From Salinispirillum marinum (GTDB taxonomy: Bacteria; Pseudomonadota; Gammaproteobacteria; Pseudomonadales; Natronospirillaceae), in the NCBI RefSeq assembly GCF_042651565.1, contig NZ_JBHSDF010000004.1: a stretch of 64,000 nucleotides of DNA. One strand, given 5' to 3'. Shown piece after piece: positions 60,815 through 64,000 of the stretch (position 1 is the first letter of the stretch; each line of letters opens with the position of its first letter). The notes beneath the pieces were generated by a model. It was not told where the DNA came from. It did no database searches and saw only the letters and a program-made list of their open reading frames with translations. Position numbers and translations under genes: made by a program.

Positions 60815-61454
60815 TTGGTATATATACGGGGCTGGTGGATTAGGTGTCGAGACCTTGGATATTCTTAGGTCCTACCTAAACGATGAGTCCGACTTTACCA
60901 TAAATTTTCTGGTTGACAATATAGACGCCAAGGTAGTCAATGGAGTAGATGTGGTTGAATATTCTTCAAATCTTGAAGGATATGTAACTATTGCAATAGG
61001 AGAGCCAGCTACAAGGCTGAAGTTGTATAATAAAATTAAAGAAGAAAAGTCATCGAAATTAGAATTAAAAACTATCATATCAAAAGATGCCTTTGTTTCT
61101 GAATTCGCGACTGTGGGTGAAGGCTGTATAATTGCACCATTTTGCTCTATACAATCTACGGCGTTAATTGGTAATAATGTTGCAATAAATACTGCGGCGA
61201 TTGTCGGGCATGATGTTGTAGTTGGCGAGTCAGCTGTTATCTCTTCGCAGGTGAATATAGGTGGCGGTGTAAAGGTTGGTCGAGAAAGTTATATAGGTAT
61301 GGGTGCTCTTATAAGGGAGGGGATAAACATAGGTAGTAACGTTATAGTTGGGATGGGTTCTGTGGTGCATAGAGATATACCTGATGGTGTGATTGCTATG
61401 GGAAATCCCGCTAGGCCGTTAAAGAATAATGTAGAACAGAAAGTTTTTAATTAA
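60804..61454 (+). CDS. NeuD/PglD-family sugar acyltransferase
   Basis: The 216-residue protein has a Rossmann-like N-terminal part (WYIYGAGGLGVETLDIL) and a left-handed beta-helix with hexapeptide repeats (GEGCIIAPFCSIQSTALIG and following). The last part, GMGSVVHRDIPDGVIAMGNP, is the usual NeuD/PglD end. These enzymes transfer acetyl or larger acyl groups to amino or hydroxyl groups of sugars. With an acyl carrier protein next to it, the donor may be an acyl-ACP rather than acetyl-CoA, but this is inference. Confidence 0.87.
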   Translation: MKSNWYIYGAGGLGVETLDILRSYLNDESDFTINFLVDNIDAKVVNGVDVVEYSSNLEGYVTIAIGEPATRLKLYNKIKEEKSSKLELKTIISKDAFVSEFATVGEGCIIAPFCSIQSTALIGNNVAINTAAIVGHDVVVGESAVISSQVNIGGGVKVGRESYIGMGALIREGINIGSNVIVGMGSVVHRDIPDGVIAMGNPARPLKNNVEQKVFN

Positions 61455-61467
61455 ATCTGGAGTTATT

Positions 61468-61707
61468 ATGACTAATGTAGAAAAATATGATTCAGCATTC
61501 ATTGAAACATTTGAGATAGATCGAAGTGATTTAACAGATGAATTAGAGTATCAAAGTATTCCAAGCTGGGACTCTGTCGGTCATATGGCGCTAATTGCAG
61601 AGTTAGAAGACTTGTTTGATATCTCAATAGAGATGGATGATGTAATTGATTTTGGGTCTTATAAAACTGGATTCAAAACTCTAGAGAAATATGGGGTAAA
61701 ATTTTAA
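61468..61707 (+). CDS. Acyl carrier protein
   Basis: The 79-residue acidic helical protein has the ACP signature WDSVGHMALIAELEDLFDI with phosphopantetheine Ser at about residue 36 (DSVGHM, a variant of the usual DSL). It is not the fatty-acid ACP, as it lies between the NeuD and AMP-ligase genes. It probably carries a dedicated acyl group. Ribosome site: GGAG. Confidence 0.87.
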   Translation: MTNVEKYDSAFIETFEIDRSDLTDELEYQSIPSWDSVGHMALIAELEDLFDISIEMDDVIDFGSYKTGFKTLEKYGVKF

Positions 61708-61729
61708 TTTATAATTATTTAAGATGCAT

Positions 61730-61777
61730 TAATTTAACGTCGGTATTAAAGCAAAGCTATATGCTGACGTTAAATTA
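61730..61777. other. 12-bp inverted repeat between acp and the ligase gene
   Basis: TAATTTAACGTC at 61730-61741 and GACGTTAAATTA at 61766-61777 pair perfectly, around a 24-base middle with a possible inner AGC/GCT stem. The operon is otherwise packed with overlapping genes, and this 182-base gap is its largest. There is no long T-run, so a terminator is not obvious; it could be a processing or attenuation hairpin, or a small palindromic insertion. Confidence 0.5.
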
Positions 61778-61889
61778 AAGTTTAAATGGTTAATGGCTAT
61801 GATTTGGGTTTGTTGTGTTTGAATCTGTCATTTAACTCCTTAGTTATTATGGCTATATTAATCAGATTAGATAATGCGGGAGGTGATTG

Positions 61890-63290
61890 ATGCTATTATT
61901 AGACACAAAAAATGATCTCGATAAAAATACTTTCTTGTTATCGGAGGAAGGTAGTTGGACATACGAAGAAGTATTTGATGCTGGCGATAGTTTATTCAAA
62001 AACAAGGAAAGAGAGTTGGTACTGATTCTTTGTGATAAAGATATAGATACTATAATTGCATATGTTGGTTCGTTGAGAAATAATAAAGTTCCTCTGCTTA
62101 TTGATAAAAGTTATAAAAAAGAGTTGATTGAAAGTTTTATAAAAAACTATTCGCCGCATTATGTAATTAGTTCAACCGTTGTTGGTCTAGAAAATGCTAA
62201 TTATGAAATTGAACAAGATGAATACGAAGGATTTGGTGGGTTTGTATATAAAATAATTAATATGAGCCCATATTCAATATCTGAAAAGTTAGCACTACTC
62301 ATACCTACTTCGGGTTCCACTGGTGATCCTAAATGTGTACGACTTTCTCATGATAATATTAATTCGTGCACGCATTCAATATGTGAATACCTCGAGTTCA
62401 GTCAAGAACGAGTTGCTATTTCATTTTTGCCTATTCATTATTCATATGGGTTATCTGTTCTTCATAATTGTATATATAAAAGGGCAAAGTATGTTGTTTC
62501 AAAAGCAACCATTTTAGACAAGAATTTATGGGAGGATATGGAGAAATACGAAGTTACAGATTTTTCAGCCGTGCCTTTTGCTTTCAAGATATTAAGAAAG
62601 ATGAGTCTTGATTACGATAAATTAAGGTCACTGAAATATGTTACCCAGGCAGGCGGCTACTTACCAGAGACAGAGTCACTATATTTCTACAACGAATTCT
62701 CTTCACATGGCATAAAGTATTTCACTATGTATGGTCAAACAGAAGCGTCGCCGAGAATTTCGTATCTTGATCCAAAATATGCCGAAGAAAAAAAAGGTAG
62801 CGTAGGTTTACCGATATCATGTGGTCAAGCATTTATTGCCGAAACGGGTGAAACTAGTGGAGTAGGTGAACTCTGTTATAAAGGGCCTAATGTTGCGTTG
62901 GGTTATGCTACCGGATATCAAGACTTGTCAAAAGGTGATGAGTTTAAGGGAACTTTAATAACAGGTGACGTGGTAGAAATAGATTCAGATGGATTCATTA
63001 GAATTATAGGTCGTAACAAACGTTTTATAAAAATTAGCGGAATTTCGGTAAATCTTGATAGAATAGAGAAGGATTTAACGGAGATTTTCTCGTCATCAGT
63101 TGTAATCGGTAAGGATGAAAAATTAGTTGTTTTAACAGAAAATGAGTCGGATTTAATTTCAATTAAAGACTCTATAGTTAAAAAATATGGTTTCAATAAG
63201 ACATTTATTGAAGTTAAAGTTATGCCCGAAGTACCATTGAATGCATCAGGCAAAACTGATTATAAATTATTAACTGATAAATACTTGTAG
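61890..63290 (+). CDS. AMP-dependent acyl ligase
   Basis: An adenylate-forming enzyme of 466 residues with the P-loop-like motif LLIPTSGSTGDPKCV at about residues 137-150, the MYGQTEASPR and TGDVV motifs and the C-terminal catalytic lysine in NASGKTDYK. It is of the size and type that loads acyl groups onto carrier proteins (DltA-like). ATG 61890, preceded by GGGAGGTGA, is preferred to the TTG three bases earlier. The neighbouring ACP is its likely partner. The acyl group is not deducible. Confidence 0.86.
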   Translation: MLLLDTKNDLDKNTFLLSEEGSWTYEEVFDAGDSLFKNKERELVLILCDKDIDTIIAYVGSLRNNKVPLLIDKSYKKELIESFIKNYSPHYVISSTVVGLENANYEIEQDEYEGFGGFVYKIINMSPYSISEKLALLIPTSGSTGDPKCVRLSHDNINSCTHSICEYLEFSQERVAISFLPIHYSYGLSVLHNCIYKRAKYVVSKATILDKNLWEDMEKYEVTDFSAVPFAFKILRKMSLDYDKLRSLKYVTQAGGYLPETESLYFYNEFSSHGIKYFTMYGQTEASPRISYLDPKYAEEKKGSVGLPISCGQAFIAETGETSGVGELCYKGPNVALGYATGYQDLSKGDEFKGTLITGDVVEIDSDGFIRIIGRNKRFIKISGISVNLDRIEKDLTEIFSSSVVIGKDEKLVVLTENESDLISIKDSIVKKYGFNKTFIEVKVMPEVPLNASGKTDYKLLTDKYL

Positions 63291-63294
63291 TCAT

Positions 63295-64000
63295 ATGAAA
63301 AATGATAATTATGAATTATATAGAACATTAACTAGCTATCATAGGGATCATTGTAAGTTGTATGCTGACTATATTGACTCTCAGTTTTTAGACAAAACAA
63401 ACACAATAGCAGATATTCCATATTTGCCGGTAAGGTTGTTTAAAGAGTTTGATTTGATTAGCGTCAAGGAAGATGAAGTCTTCAAGATTATGTATAGCTC
63501 TGGAACAACAGGAAAAGCTTCTAAGATTCATTTGGATAAAGAAACCGCCAAAAATCAATCTTTACACTTAGCAAAGTCTTTTAAAGAATATTTTGGTGAC
63601 TCGAGATTTCCGATGTTGATAATTGACTCTGAAAGCACCGCTAGGGGAATGACTGCTAGAACTGCTGCTGTTAATGGATTTTCTATATACGGCAAAAAAC
63701 GTTGTTTTGCCTTAAATGAAAAAATGGAGTTAAGAGTAGAAGAGGTTTTAAAATTTATAGAGGAATATAAAGGCTCTAGAATCTTTATTTTTGGATTTAC
63801 ATTCATTCTTTATCAGTATTTTATAAAGAAACTTCAAAGTTTAGATTTAATGTTGGATCTATCGAATGCTTTTATCCTACATGGTGGTGGCTGGAAAAAA
63901 TTAGCGAATTTAAATATTACAGATTTAGAGTTTAAGTCTTTACTTAAATCTACAGTCAAATGTGAAAGTGTCCATAATTATTATGGAATGATTGAGCAAA
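63295..64000 (+). CDS. LuxE-like acyl-protein synthetase, partial (runs off the window)
   Basis: An open frame from ATG 63295 to the window edge gives 235 residues. It shows MYSSGTTGKASKIHLD (adenylation motif), the conserved HGGGWKKL stretch and a YGMIEQ motif, which are typical of LuxE, the acyl-protein synthetase that activates fatty acids for reduction. The start lies four bases after the ligase stop, so the genes are one operon. LuxE homologues occur in polysaccharide clusters without luciferase, and no luxAB is present here, so bioluminescence should not be inferred. Confidence 0.87.
   Translation, partial: MKNDNYELYRTLTSYHRDHCKLYADYIDSQFLDKTNTIADIPYLPVRLFKEFDLISVKEDEVFKIMYSSGTTGKASKIHLDKETAKNQSLHLAKSFKEYFGDSRFPMLIIDSESTARGMTARTAAVNGFSIYGKKRCFALNEKMELRVEEVLKFIEEYKGSRIFIFGFTFILYQYFIKKLQSLDLMLDLSNAFILHGGGWKKLANLNITDLEFKSLLKSTVKCESVHNYYGMIEQ

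Noticed and set aside
63295..64000. Bioluminescence (lux) operon
   Set aside because: Only a LuxE-like gene is present, next to sugar-modifying genes, with no luxAB; the ACP and ligase context points to glycan or lipid acylation.

Overview
The window reads as chromosomal DNA of a gammaproteobacterium, probably a marine, Oceanospirillales-like heterotroph. This is inferred from the RfaH/JUMPstart-ops regulation, the RAYT/REP family, Gram-negative envelope machinery (RND pump, Wzz, Wzx, lipoproteins, outer-membrane barrels) and the gene repertoire. No rRNA or tRNA is visible, so the lineage is an inference.

0-15 kb is mixed housekeeping and accessory DNA: the start of an ATP-grasp gene, a LysE/RhtB exporter, a GFA-fold zinc protein, propionyl-CoA synthetase (prpE) with two GTCGACAAT palindromes upstream, a REP-associated tyrosine transposase (RAYT) flanked by REPIN repeats, an envelope trio (DUF3015-like, DUF4105/Lnb-N, lipoprotein), an RND pump with its adaptor, and an overlapping operon of an RluA-type pseudouridine synthase with psuK and psuG.

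15-31 kb is an unusual surface-protein locus on the minus strand. It holds a TPR plus beta-barrel outer-membrane protein resembling Slam, a FecR-domain protein with a very acidic Ser/Glu/Asp linker and a C-terminal TbpB-like barrel domain, and two giant paralogous lipoproteins (1593 and about 2261 aa) with delta-60 repeats and, in one, Ig-like repeats. A third delta-60 lipoprotein is divergent. This is one of two candidate undescribed systems.

31-64 kb is a cell-surface polysaccharide region: two Wzz-like chain-length proteins, RfaH, ManC, a two-component pair, an outer-membrane barrel/lipoprotein pair, then ugd and UDP-glucuronate epimerase under one JUMPstart/ops leader and a second, near-identical leader driving marR(EPS)-rmlBACD-wzx-wzy-glycosyltransferases-fnlABC-wbuB. 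The predicted precursors are dTDP-L-rhamnose, UDP-GlcA/GalA, UDP-L-FucNAc and GDP-mannose. From about 50.2 kb the DNA becomes visibly AT-rich, apart from the fnlABC block, as is usual for horizontally acquired O-antigen genes. The operon runs off the window in a second candidate system: split transketolase, NeuD-type acyltransferase, acyl carrier protein, AMP-dependent ligase and a LuxE-like acyl-protein synthetase.

REP elements of one architecture (GTAGGA head, 6-bp stem, CCCY loop, GAA tail) recur through the window. They separate convergent genes, supply stop codons to three genes, and form tandem arrays around two nucleotidyltransferase (MNT/HepT-type) modules inserted between ugd and the epimerase; one of these has a truncated HepT remnant and lies between roughly 110-bp direct repeats.
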